Below the pieces are notes generated by a model. It had not been told where the DNA came from. It made no database searches and saw nothing but the letters and a program-made list of their open reading frames with translations. A program made the position numbers and the translations under genes. From NCBI RefSeq assembly GCF_963576545.1, contig NC_083653.1, positions 14,171,358 to 14,235,357 of the forward strand: DNA of 64,000 bases, given 5' to 3'. The DNA comes from Limanda limanda. Its lineage: Eukaryota; Chordata; Actinopteri; Pleuronectiformes; Pleuronectidae. This document shows positions 47,254 to 58,270 of this stretch, one piece after another (position 1 is the first letter of the stretch; the number at the start of each line of letters is the position of its first letter).

Positions 47254-47280
47254 ATTATATATATATATATATATATATAT
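47254..47280. repeat. (TA)n microsatellite at the element junction
   Basis: TTATTATATAT... of about 27 bases next to the LTR remnant. The far side of the element at 39,671-39,681 is also TATAATATATA, so the target was AT-rich. Confidence 0.85.
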
Positions 47281-47467
47281 CCACATGCTTGTTCTTTCAT
47301 TGAGCTTGCTAACTGGTCAACCGTCTATTGTTAGCATGCACATGTTAAACACTGGTAAAGTTGATCATTTATTATAATTATTGAATGTGCAAGTCATGTC
47401 CTTTGTTTTCAAGAAAGTTTAAGCTAACTGCTAACTTTTAGCTAATTATTCATATCTGCTGAGACTT
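47281..47467. other. short unique DNA
   Basis: AT-rich, nothing recognised. Confidence 0.35.
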
Positions 47468-47740
47468 TAGCTGCGTCTCAATTCATTGGCTTCATCCTTC
47501 AAAGGCTGCATTCGACGATTGGTTGCGTTTGTTTTGTCCGTCCCATTTTCGCAGGCCCCTTCAAATAAGCCAACAAATGTGTCCTTCAATCCTCAAGAAA
47601 CAAAGACTCCGACAAGCGATCCTTCTAGGGCATACCTATCCGAGAATTCATTGTGCAGTAACAAACTATTTTTTTAAGGGTTAATGTGGCCGGCAAGCGA
47701 TGAGACGTTCAATGGTTTAGTATCACACTTCAACTCAACT
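47468..47740 (+). repeat. MITE-like dispersed repeat, copy 2 of 3
   Basis: 'AGCTGCGTCTCAATTCATTGGCTTCATCCTTCAAAGGCTGCA', then 'GGCCCCTTCAAATAAGCC', 'TGTGTCCTTCAATCCTC' and 'GGCAAGCGATGAGACGTTCAAT'. The same order is found in the copies near 34,795 and 50,945. Confidence 0.7.
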
Positions 47741-47929
47741 GAACAGCTAACAGTACACATGAGACTAGTGAAGTTGGACGTTTAGCATAGTGAGTTGGTT
47801 CATAGATGTTCCTCGTCCCTCGCTATCCCACCATGGCGCCAGTAACATCTTTTTCACCGACACGTTGGCAGAACACAATTCTCGGCTTGATAATCAGCTG
47901 AGCCGGCAAGACAAATTCATCAAAGTCCC

Positions 47930-48200
47930 ACAGCCATCAGGAGCCCTGATCGATTGTCGCTAACGCATTTGTGTGTAGATAAATTTGTGATACCTCATTA
48001 ATGTCAGTTGGAATATGTGCGGCTCCTGTGTTCACCAGCCCCGGTTTTACAATACCAATCACACAGCGGTGCATAAATGCATTAAATTATCCTGCTATGA
48101 TAGTGAGAGGATCTATCAGGACACAAGCTGTCTGCATTAATGAAATGTCTCCTGTCCCGGTATTGATGATGTATCGATTTAACAGTTAGATGTTGAGGTT
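47930..48200. promoter_or_regulatory. candidate conserved non-coding element
   Basis: Repeat-free tract rich in regulatory-type words: TGATCGATTGTCGC, ACCTCATTAATGTCAG, GGTGCATAAATGCATTAAATTA, CTGCATTAATGAAATG and GTATTGATGATGTATCGATTTAA. Several are homeodomain/PBX-HOX-like (TGATNNAT) sites. Open frames through it are short. It has the character of an ultraconserved-type enhancer, but I cannot test conservation. Confidence 0.4.
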
Positions 48201-48920
48201 GATTTAATGGCAAATGTGCAGTGAAAGCTTTTCGAGGAAGATTCTTTGGCAAATATATTTTCTATGAATGGCTTGTTCCAAAGCTCCAATCTTAACTTCA
48301 ATAGGGAATCAAGTGGTTAACATACAATCTTAATTACCTGTCCCATGGGACTTGCCTGTTCCTTAGCACTGTATTCTTATATGCTTGAAAATGCAGCAGT
48401 GTGCATTTATGTTCTTTTCTTTCGATCTGTGTACAAATGGACAAACCACATGTTTTAATATCTGCTTTGTGTTGAGCAGGCCTCTATAATACACTCCAAC
48501 TTATGTGAATAAATTGTCCCTGAAATAGCTGTTGTTTGTGACCTAGTTAGACCCGAATCTGGTTCTTCTGGTTAAGCATCGTTTCAGACAATGTATGCAT
48601 TTCATACAATGCCGTCTTTTGAAATCCAAAATAATTTCCCCAAATTAACCAGCCTTGTGTTTAGCTTTTGGACAGTTTACTTTCCATACAATTAAGTTGG
48701 GTTTCAAATGTTTTTAATTTAGCCTGATAAATTCAAATTGATGGAAACATGTATATTGCCAGCTATATTACTGTTTATTAAACAATTTAGCATTTTTAAG
48801 ACCACAAATTGTATAGTTGAGCAAGAACTTGACCAGATGGGGAATTTGTCAGATGTGCAACAGGCACAGTGCAACAAGACCTTTGACCTGAAAACACCAT
48901 AAAGGTTATATGTCCCCATC
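48201..48920. other. no gene seen
   Basis: AT-rich, short frames only. Confidence 0.35.
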
Positions 48921-49020
48921 GTAGACTGTGTATAAAGATGGACAACGCATCTCCAAAATTACCTTAGATATGAATGTTGCCATCTGACAGATGGAATATA
49001 AAGAACACTTAGACATACAT
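48921..49020 (+). repeat. fragment of the 'ATAAAGATGGAC' MITE family
   Basis: 'GTAGACTGTGTATAAAGATGGACAACGCATCTCC' followed by 'TATGAATGTTGCCATCT' parallels the start of the full copy at 21,858. Only the left end is retained. Confidence 0.6.
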
Positions 49021-50310
49021 CAGGGACATTGAAATGCATTTGGGATCTAGATGTTTTGGTTCCACTTTTAAGGAGAAGTCTTGTCTTCTATATTTCCAAA
49101 CAGTCTATGATCTTCACCCTGTCATACGACCCGACAGCAACATGTGTACCCGACCTTCACCATGGTTATGTACCTTATGTAGTCAAGATTATGAAACAAT
49201 CACAATGTGGTTATAGGTTTAAGCACAGAAATAACTTTTTTAATGTCAGAAGACCTATGACATTGTGGTTAAGCCAAAGCAGGGTTAGGTTGTTGAATAG
49301 TCATAATTAAAATAAATTACAACCTATAAAAACACTTTCATTCAGGTTTAGTATTCATGTATTCATTGCTAGATTCTTGTAAAGCCTGAGCAAATCAATG
49401 TTCAGCACATGTGTGCATCTGTGTGACTGAAGCTTAGAAGTCAAATCCTCTCAATGTATTTCAGATATGTACAATGTTCCATCAAGCTCCATTTGCTTCG
49501 TTTACACCAAGGATGAAACTCAGTATGCATGGCGTGGCCATACAGATTTTAAAGTTTTCTGTTTACTCTGTGTTTCTTGCTGTGGCGGTGCAGCACCGTT
49601 GGCATACACAAACACTTAGCCGCACTGAAGTCCCCGTGGATACATACTGAGCAGCACCAAAACAAGAGGTGGTGGTGTCGGTGAAAATCCTGAGGCAGAG
49701 CCAAATAAACAAAAGCAGGCTGACAGTCTGTGTACTCTGCTTTAATTAGACCCTGCCATTTCGAAGCAGTAATGACAGCTCGTATTTTTTAAGCGCCGTC
49801 TGCACTGTAGAACATCATCCTATGTACGACACATCTCCAAGTCCAGAATTAGTGAGACAGCTTGCACTGTTAACAGCAGTGTGGTGGAGCCCTGCGGAGG
49901 GCACTGTGGAGACATGGACAGAAACAGACAAGTCTGGGCTTAAAGTGGGAAACAGTTTGATCAGACTGACGCTCTGATCTAATAGGAGAGAGAGAAAGAG
50001 AGGAGAGTGACTCTCACTGTGCACCTGGATAATCTCCTTTAGCTCACAGGGAAAACAACATGAACGTTGTACATGAGCAATGGGTGTGCACAGAGGATGA
50101 ATATTACTTTTACACAGTCAGTGTTTGTGAAAATTATATGGATCGCCCACATGCAAATTTCTGCCATGTATACTTGCTTCCCCTAATTAATTTTTTAAGT
50201 CGTAGTGGAAAAGAGGATTTGTAGAGCATAAAGCATAAGGGATCTCAACTCAAGCAGCTTAAAAACCCATTTATTTTTTCTTTTTGCAATGGAATTCTGA
50301 GCTGCCTTCA
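49021..50310. other. no gene seen
   Basis: Mixed sequence with short frames. Nothing recognised. Confidence 0.35.
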
Positions 50311-50314
50311 TCCT

Positions 50315-50369
50315 TATATATATATAATGTATGTGTGTGTGTGTGTGTGTGTGTGTGCATGTGTGTGTG
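50315..50369. repeat. (TA)n/(TG)n compound microsatellite
   Basis: A short TATATATATA run, then about 19 TG units with one CATG interruption. Confidence 0.9.
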
Positions 50370-50570
50370 ATCTAGAAAAGCTGATTGCATTATGTAACAC
50401 ATGTCATATATAATACTGTGTTAGTTAAGTTGAGTTATATTGAAGTTGCTCTTTAATAAATGAGAAAAACACAGTTGTTCAAGTGGATAATGGAAATCCA
50501 TGAAATCCAATGCAGGGATATAATCCACAGGGAAACAAGAGGCAACTAACACAGACAAATTGATATGTAG

Positions 50571-50591
50571 TCTTCTTCTTCTTCTTCTTCT
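50571..50591. repeat. (CTT)n microsatellite
   Basis: Seven CTT units, followed by a T-rich run. Confidence 0.9.
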
Positions 50592-50639
50592 TTTTCATAT
50601 ATTATAGGTAAGGATTGGAGTACTTGTCGCCACGTCTTC

Positions 50640-50830
50640 CCACTCTCCAGGAATAAAGCCAAATTATCCTGGATCCATCGCTGCCATCTTGCACCGAAGA
50701 CGTGATTTGGAGCCAGATTCTGCACAGTAATCATTCTGGAGTCTATCAAGGTCCCACTAGTACATGCGCTCAACCAATTGCCAGTCTTTATTACCTGTCA
50801 ATCATCTTGGTTTTTTCAAATAACAAATTA
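50640..50830 (+). repeat. diverged copy of the 'ATAAAGATGGAC' MITE interior
   Basis: 'CGCTGCCATCTTGCACCGAAG', 'GAGCCAGATTCTG', 'GTCTATCAAGGTC' and 'GCTCAACCAATT' match the ordered interior words of the copy at 21,858 ('CCGCCATCTTGCGCCGATG', 'GAGCAATCTGGG', 'AGTATCGAGGTC', 'CTCGAACAATC'). Confidence 0.55.
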
Positions 50831-50944
50831 AAACCAAATCAGGAAAAATATTGCACATATTTACAAACTTAAAATGACAGAACCATCCTTGTGAAAAAAT
50901 TATTTAACATGTATTTGGACTGTTTAGTTCTACGTCCGATCCAC

Positions 50945-51190
50945 TAACATGGACAAACTGCGTCCCTGTTCGAGGCTCCTTCAAATGCCCCCGACAGATG
51001 GGTCCTTCCATCCCAGTGCGACGAAGGGGCCATCACGCAGATCCCACTCATGCCGTCCTATCCCAGCATTTATTGCGCTTTGGTGACAAATCATTTTTCG
51101 AAGAGGTAATGCTGCTCTCAAGCAACAAGACGTCCGATGCTCGAACAACTTAAATACCAATGTGCAATAACACAGTCTCTGCATCTTTGT
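50945..51190 (+). repeat. MITE-like dispersed repeat, copy 3 of 3
   Basis: 'GAGGCTCCTTCAAATGCCCC', 'GGGTCCTTCCATCCCAGTGCGACGAAGGGGCCATCACG', 'GCCGTCCTATCCCAGCATTTATTG' and 'AACAAGACGTCCGATG' parallel the copies near 34,795 and 47,468. Boundaries are approximate. Confidence 0.65.
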
Positions 51191-51221
51191 TGCTTGGTGT
51201 CATGGAAATTATAAAATCTAA

Positions 51222-51746
51222 CTGTTCTCTTCTGAAATGTAACATAAACATGATGTTCTCACATAACTATGCTCAAAGTACAGGTGGAATGACCTAAAGA
51301 ACATCTCTATAAATTCTATGTAATGTTTGCCTCTGCCAGATACCAGTAAATGTCTGTTAGTTTGGCCATAGATGACCTTGTGACTATTTGATGTTCTAAT
51401 GTCTATTCCCTCAGGAGAGGAGGATGCTGTTGCCTCTTTTCTGATAGGTTCCAACCACTGAACTCGTCATACTCGCGTGGTATCGGAAGATGATGTAGTG
51501 ACCGTCAGATTGTGTATTTAAGACCTTCCTCTCAGCCAAATTGTCAGACCTTCCACACCTGCAGTGGTGTTGACAGCTCTGTCCCGCTTGGCCAAGTGTT
51601 CACTCAGAAACTCTGTTTGTGTTCAACTCTATTCTCTGTAAATTGTTTTCTTGACCATTAATTAAATACTTTGATATCATTGAATTGATCACTCAGTCTG
51701 ATGGTCTATTTCCTCACCAGGGAATTAAAACAAAATTCCCAGCACA
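51222..51746 (+). mobile_element. LTR remnant followed by a primer-binding-like site
   Basis: A TATA-like GTATTTAAG (51,513-51,521) is followed by a possible start region and an ATTAAA (51,660-51,665) poly(A)-type signal. The segment ends ...CCAGCACA and is followed within two bases by TTGGCGACAGC (51,748-51,758), the way a retroviral or retrotransposon LTR runs into its primer-binding site (TGG start). No gag, pol or env frame is seen downstream and no second LTR in the window, so this is a solo or truncated copy. The left boundary (TGTTCTCTTC) is a guess. Confidence 0.5.
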
Positions 51747-51759
51747 CTTGGCGACAGCA

Positions 51760-52434
51760 ATAACGCTGGCACAATCAAGCGATGCCGATCAAGAATTCCT
51801 CTGTAGACCAAACCATATTTTTCTTCTGTGGTTCTCTGGCACCTTGCTGCCTCCCTCAGGTTGGGATTAAATTGCAGAAACTGATAAGGAGTAAAGGGAA
51901 CACAGACTTTAATACATAGGGATGGCAAGAGTAACTGGGAAAGGGTGAGACAAATTAGGGCAGGGCACAGGCGCAGGGAGACAAACAAAGACAGGAAATA
52001 AGTACAACCAAGAGAGACACTATGTAGTAACTTCAAAGTAAAATAATACGATTTTAAATGCTCACTCAGATTGGTCTTTCATTAAAAGGGAAGGGAGGCA
52101 GTGTGTGTTAATGACAAATAAAAAAATAGGACTGTGTGAGAAAGAGAGAAAGATGCTGACACCAAATCAATAGATGGAGTGCAGAGCAGATGAAGAGAGC
52201 AGATACTAATTTCTGAAGTAAATAGCCCCATGCTTAATGTGACCAATTGGGTGTGTCATTGATTAATTATAAAGCACAGGAGCCTCTCACCAACATGGAG
52301 TTACAGCCAGTCAGCCTATATACTGTTAGTGTCCTTGGTCCAAAGGCAGCTGTGTTTCTCACAGTTGTAGAAAAATAAACTTCTTTTTTACTGTATGGAG
52401 CTCACAGTTGTTAAAGCCTTGTTAAAACCTGCTA

Positions 52435-52436
<2 letters not shown>
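51760..52436. other. no gene seen
   Basis: Possibly leader sequence of the LTR remnant at its left end. The rest is purine-rich with short frames only. Confidence 0.35.

Positions 52437-52509
<73 letters not shown>
52437..52509. repeat. (AT)n microsatellite, about 73 bp
   Basis: Thirty-six uninterrupted AT units, the purest long simple repeat in the window. Such a tract can extrude as a cruciform and its length is likely variable. Confidence 0.97.
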
Positions 52510-52512
<3 letters not shown>

Positions 52513-52584
52513 CACACATGTGCTTTCAAGGTAGTAAAGTAAGTGGTCTAATGTTCAGTACCACTCTAATGCTCTGCTAGTCTT

Positions 52585-52806
52585 GGAGACCACTCAAAGC
52601 TCTTTACATTTTTTTCCAATCATCCATTAACACACACACTCATACAGTGCATCTACGTGCTGCATTTTCTATGTCGCACTTCGATCACGCACTAGCCATC
52701 AGGGGTAATTTGGGCTTCAGCATCTTGCCCAAGGACACTCCGGCACAGTGGAAGAGACTGGGATCGAACCGGCGACCTTGTAGTTGGCGGACAACTCGCC
52801 TTTAAA
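52585..52806 (-). repeat. tRNA-headed SINE-like repeat, copy in minus orientation
   Basis: 'GACCACTCAAAGCTCTTTACA', 'CATTAACACACACACTCATACAGTGC', 'CATCTTGCCCAAGGACACTCCGGCACAG' and 'GGGATCGAACCGGCGACCTTGTAGTTGG' are in the order of a very common fish repeat. 'GATCGAACC' is the reverse of a tRNA B box (GGTTCGATC). The copy near 60,790 is the same family on the other strand. Confidence 0.7.
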
Positions 52807-52809
52807 ATC

Positions 52810-53992
52810 CCCCTCCAGTTAAAATCAACTTTTCAAACATGTCAACATGTCCCCCCCCCCGTGCCATATTTTAGGGGCGAAATATTAGCATTAAACACTA
52901 TTCCCAACATAACAGTGTAGTAAACAAATGTTCATCTGTCTCAGGGCACATTCACACGTCACAACTGGAGAACCTCCCAATCTGTGCAAGTGAGGGGGCG
53001 AGGAAGACATTTGGTCCTGTGGCGAAGCAAATCCACAGTGTGGCTTCTCAAGGAGAGAGAACTCTGGTGAACTTTGACCTGCTGCATTTGTGTATGTGTG
53101 ACCATGCCCTCAGACGGAAAGAACCAATGGGTGACATCATGGTGGTTTGACACTTGTTCCCATCTTGACACCATGAGATCTGGATTTTCCTTATTTAAAG
53201 TGATGGTTGTTACAATTTAGCTAAAAGATTAACAGTAAAATGATGTTCACATTTAAAAAAAAATTCCGAATTTTTAACCTCAAAAAAACTAGGTATGATC
53301 AATAATCAGGCCCTAATTTTGGGTTTGTTATGTTAATAAAATGCAACAGTAATTTTTAACTATTCCTCTGATTTTTATTTTACTTTATTTCATTTTGCCT
53401 GTCTCTAAGTTTCTTTGATATGTTATTCTGAAATCCCCACTGCCAAACTCTATATCTATATGCCTGTAATGTTCCTTATCCGTTTGGGTCTGTTGGTCTC
53501 AGTTAAATTCCTCATGGTTTTCTTTTCAGCCTTAGAGTCTTGGATCATTTTGTGTGAAGAGCACGTAAACAAAGACGTTTTCATTGAGTGCACACTGCTA
53601 CCCCCCCACACACACATTTATATTACATGTGTGCTGCTCACTGGACCCCAAGGTTATAAAATTGAGGGAATTGTAGGTGAAAACAAATAAACATGGGAAA
53701 AATGAATGAAAAAGCTTGTTGTGGACCTTCACCCTGTGTTTCTTCTGCATCAGGGCCTGCTGTGTGTGTGTGTCTGTGTGTGTCTTGTGTGAGTTTGGAT
53801 TTGCAGCATGTTTCATAGATTGAACGTGACAAACACACACACACGCTGTATTTACCTCTGTGACCTACCAGAGGTAAAGCACAAATATTAACCTTATGTA
53901 CTGGCTATATTGCTTGGTTTTGAGGAGACAACACGTTTGAATTCTTTTTACGTGCGCCCACATTTGGTTCTGCTGTTTATCACTTTCACCGA
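52810..53992. other. no gene seen
   Basis: Includes a C run at 52,851-52,860 and TG/CA tracts at 53,605-53,620 and 53,760-53,794. Short frames overlap these repeats. Nothing recognised as coding. Confidence 0.4.
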
Positions 53993-54229
53993 GGAGGTTA
54001 CGTGCATGTTTGCCTCTGCTTGTTAGTTCGTTGCAAATCCGGAGCAAGGATTTTTATTTCCTCTCAGGGTGTGTTTTTACATTTGCCTTGATTTCTGAGG
54101 GAATAATTCACTGATTTTGAGTGTGAGCAATGTGGTACAGACCCAAATAAAAATCTGGACCTAGTGGATTCAAATGTGCATATCTCAGGAGCCTGTTTGG
54201 ACTCGGCGGAGATGTGCACTCTTCCGATG
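53993..54229 (+). repeat. dispersed fish repeat, near full length
   Basis: It begins 'CACCGAGGAGGTTACGTGC' and ends 'GACTCGGCGGAGATGTGCACTCTTCCGATG', the two termini of a non-coding family that also appears at 29,005-29,050 (end only) and 61,625-61,720 (start only). Confidence 0.6.
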
Positions 54230-55997
54230 TCTAGTCCACTTACAATTGATATCTGTCCCTCAGTACATTGACCTTTTGCATTGCTCTGTGGGATATCTAG
54301 CCAAGCTTTCACTGTTTACCATCCTCCATGTTCAGGGCTGAAGGATAACACTGGCCTTCTGTGCAAAACACAAGATGTGTCTTTTGTGCAAGTAGCTCAT
54401 AATGACCCTTGGTTACCTTTTTTAATGTCAGGGGACTTATGGTGGCCATTTTATAATGACCGGAAAGGAGAAGGTCAGGGGAAGTGGTAAATACAGAGGC
54501 AAAGTGGGGGAGTCTGAAGTGGCCTGAGTGAAAAGCAAGAGCATGAAACACAAAGCTAATGTTGTTTCAGCCTTAACAGTGTGCTTTTTATTGCAACCAT
54601 GACAACGCAGCTCAGCTCATACTTTTGGAGGTTTTCCTGAGCTTAAACCAACCGTCACTGATCTGCAGCCTCAACCATGTTTCTTATCGTCACCATGAAG
54701 TCAAACCTAACATATTTCATGTGACATGTTTTGTTCTTCAACTCGTGAAGACGACACGCTCCTGTCGAAACATCGGCTGGAGGAAATAACTCTGTGCTGC
54801 ACAACCGTCAAAAGTGCTGCTGCCTCTTTCCAACGTGGTTTCTATGTTGGCTGCCCGCAGTCATTTTGCATAATAAGGCCGCTTTAATACACGGTGAGCG
54901 GTGACTGTCAGCAGAGAATGGCTGAGAATTAAATTAAATGAAACAGAAACCGACTGTTCACAGTCACAGATATAAAACTGAAAAACAACAGCAAACACAA
55001 GTGAAGATATTCAAATGAATCACGTATGGAAGAGGATCCTGTATTAAAGCTGAACATTAGAAACACTGCAGAGTGAATTTGGTTGCAGTGGATAGACGGA
55101 TGTCAGAAGTGAGAGGTAACATATTATTTAGAAGTCTCTGTTTAAAAATCAGACATCCACTCTTATTTCTCATGAAGTGCCTGATGCTTTTTCCCCATTT
55201 CTAAGTGTACAGAAGAAAAAGAGAGCTCTTCATAGAGTGGACCCGAGCACTGCCGCAACTTTATCAGCCCAGCTGCTTTGTGGAAATCAATTTCATAGAT
55301 TTCATACTGAAAGACAACCTCAAATTGGTGTTAACTTGACCTTAGGGGCATTAAAATAGGTCAGTGTATATACCTCCCCTGTCATTTCTCAAAGCATTCC
55401 TCTTCTTTTTTTGAAAGTCTCGCTGGAACCTGCAGGACATGAAAGCAACTCATTAGGGAAACATATTTTTCACCGTATTCCAGGTATATCAAGAGTCTCT
55501 TTCAGGTTGGGCATCCAATTAGATTGCTTTCAAGGGAAGTTCTCTACCGCAGAAGTGACTGCATTAAAGACAGATCTACTGTAGGGCGCTAAAGGAATAC
55601 TTCATGATTAAAAAGAAGGGTGTGGGCTATGGAGGGATGAATGTCAGACCTGGGAGAGGAGAAGACAAGAACACGTCGGCGGATGCTGATGGACAGATTC
55701 TGTCCTGCACGGTCGGCCGCATTATTCAGCTTTAATGTTAGAACAAAACGAACACTTTTTTCTTCCCATCTTTTGATCTGAGGAATCCTCAAAGGTAACC
55801 TGTCATGTTTCATCCAAATGTGAATCCCACTTGATAACTAGATTATTCCTCCAGTGCTGCAGCTTACAACAGGGGGGTGTTCAAAATAATATAAAAAAGG
55901 TACGACTAGATAGAGGTGGTAGGATGGATCGTGCTCATACAGGAACATTTACACATGCATGGTCAGCACCCGTGTGCACAGACCAGATATTTTAGGG
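54230..55997. other. no gene seen
   Basis: Mixed sequence. 54,850-54,960 ('CATTTTGCATAATAAGGCCGCTTTAATACACGG') looks enhancer-like. No coding frame with homology. Confidence 0.35.
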
Positions 55998-56474
55998 CAG
56001 TGGTGAAAATGGGGGTCCCAGGACTCCGGGGGTCCATGACACACAACCATGGGGTCCATGAAAGGATTCCAGCTTCATCCATTAAAATGATCATGATATA
56101 GGTATTCTGTGTTGAGATAACAATAATGATAATGATAATAACAATACAAATATCTTTATTTGTATAGCACTTCAAAAATATTGTTAGAAACTGCTTCACA
56201 ATTAAAGGACATACAAGTAAGAATACGTAAAAAATAAAAAAGTGAATGCAGTACCTCCAAGAATGGTAGATGGTGGTAATGAACCTTGACGTTGTTTGCC
56301 ACCTGCCAATAAACCAAACAAAGAAGTAGAATAATTATTGTATTACTTATTGCTATTTCTATTGTGTTGATCTCTCAACTTAGAAGAAGTGTAAAAAATT
56401 GGCAAATTATTCCAAGGGACATAAATGAAGAGGTCCCCAAGGGTCCTCAGCTGAAAAAAAATGGAGAACCTCTG
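55998..56474. mobile_element. hAT-like non-autonomous element, 477 bp
   Basis: The left end CAGTGGTGAAAATGGGGGTC and the right end read in reverse, CAGAGGTTCTCCATTTTTTT, resemble CAG-GGTTCTCAAA-type hAT termini, each followed by a GGGTCC/GGACCC block. The flanking 8-mers TTTTAGGG and AATCAGGG agree at only five positions, so the target duplication is decayed or my boundary is wrong. The interior includes a fish repeat phrase 'CTTTATTTGTATAGCACTTC' (56,154-56,173). No transposase. Confidence 0.45.
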
Positions 56475-57770
56475 AATCAGGGCCACATCTTTGTTTTTGG
56501 AAGTCAACACACACATGTTGGCATCATTGCCTAAGGATCTGGAATCAGAGCAGCACCTACAATTGATTGTATTGTTTGTCTGTCGTCTGCTCCCTCTGCA
56601 TCTAAATGAGGACAGTAAACAAAATGCAACCAGGATTGTCTCAGTTGGTCCCACTGGCTACTTAGCTGGAATTTATTAGCTGATATACTTAAGCCTCAAT
56701 GTAATGGCTATGTGTTAGTGTGCTTACGTGTGTGTGTGTGTGTGTGTGTGTGTCTGTGTGTGTGTGAGAGAGCATCAGTAGTTCCATTTCATTGACGTGA
56801 TTAGAGTCACACTTAACAGCTGCTTCTGCCGACCTTGTCTTTGGATCAGTTCAGTCGTCTGTTGGCTCTTCCCTCCCACGTCAGTCTGACCCTGGGCTGA
56901 CCGCTGTGCTGCTGTAAAATACAAATTCACCTCACATGCCCTGTGAAATGAAAAGTGACGCCTTTTTGTTTACTGCCAACTCGCAAGTTCAAGAAAATAA
57001 AAAACAGGGCAAAACTTGACAGAATGAGGAGGTTTGAACTAAAGAGGTGGTTCTTTAAAGACAAGTGAAAGGTTCCCTAACCTTCACGGGGTAGGACATT
57101 TGGATTGACACCCTTTAAATGTGTGTGGCTGTGCGGTGAGTTTGTTTTCAAAAGTGAAATTATTACTTTCTGTTGTTTTTTTATGATAAAAAAAAAAAAA
57201 TGCTTTTACGGTAAAAAGCAACAGTTGAAGACCGTATAATCTAAAATAGTATTTATTTGTAATACATATACGTTCAATTACCCTGAGAAACAGTACATCA
57301 CTTTAATTTTATCATTATAATATGTAGAAAAACAAAATATACTTTTGGCAAAGTCAATGAGAAAATACAATAATTTCAAAGACAAGTAATTACTTTAAAA
57401 TGACGTTATTGCATGTTCTGCTGATTTGTACATTTCAAATTACAGTACCTAACCTTTTTTACATTCGGTGAAAACCTAACTCTGTATAGAACAAATAAAG
57501 ATATGACACAATGCACCCAACTCACAATGTGCCTTGAAACCGGGTGTTGAATCCCGGACAGCACTTCTTTAATACATTAACTCATTGCCAATAATAAATG
57601 GATTAATGGAGTGCTGTTCTTATCCTTCATAGAACAAATGAAGGACACTTTAACAAAAGATGTGAATACATTTTTTTTTCATGTATTTTATGGGCCCGCT
57701 GCCCATTCTGACCCTTGAAATCCTCTTCAAATCTCTTTCTTTGCTACTTGCCTTGAGCTCCTAGAAGGAA
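56475..57770. other. no gene seen
   Basis: Contains a (TG)n tract at 56,728-56,767 and an A run at 57,188-57,200. Otherwise AT-rich and unrecognised. Confidence 0.4.
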
Positions 57771-58270
57771 GCATGAGCCTTGTGGTTGTCTGTCCCCTAA
57801 GATATCCAGTGAACCAGATCCTCAGCTGCCCGGCGACCTAGATCCTCAGCTGCCCGGCGCCAATTATTCACGCCGAGCCGTACCCTTAGCTGGACCCTGA
57901 CTCGGCTGTTTCGACTGGCGTATTGTCTGTTCCTGGTCCCAGTTTATGACTCGGCTGAAACCTTACCCTGACCGGCCCGAACCCTTAGTCCATGTTCTTG
58001 TTGTCTGCCTGATCTCCAGTCAGCGGCGCTCACCTCGGTTTGTGAGCCTATTTCTGGTCTTCAATCAGCCACTCAAAGTCCTGTGTCCAGTCTCCAGGCC
58101 AATATTTAAAGTTGCTATAGCCATCATCTCCTGGTCAGTTTGTTCCTTCCTAGACCTGCCTGCCTATAAACCCATCTGCCAGTGAGTTTATTTACAAAGT
58201 GAGAGACTGCTGCACTGCTTCATTCTGGCTGTGCTCAGCTCCTTCCTGTGCTGTTATCTGCACCTGTGAT
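57771..58270 (+). repeat. gypsy-LTR-like segment, decayed
   Basis: A C/T-rich run with many 'CCTG' and 'GCCTGCCT' words. It includes a 20-bp tandem duplication AGATCCTCAGCTGCCCGGCG (near 57,818 and 57,841) and ends in 'GCTGCACTGCTTCATTCTGGCTGTGC' and 'CTGCACCTGTGATAA'. This is the style of fish sushi-type gypsy LTR U5 regions. Neither end nor a partner is defined. Confidence 0.3.
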
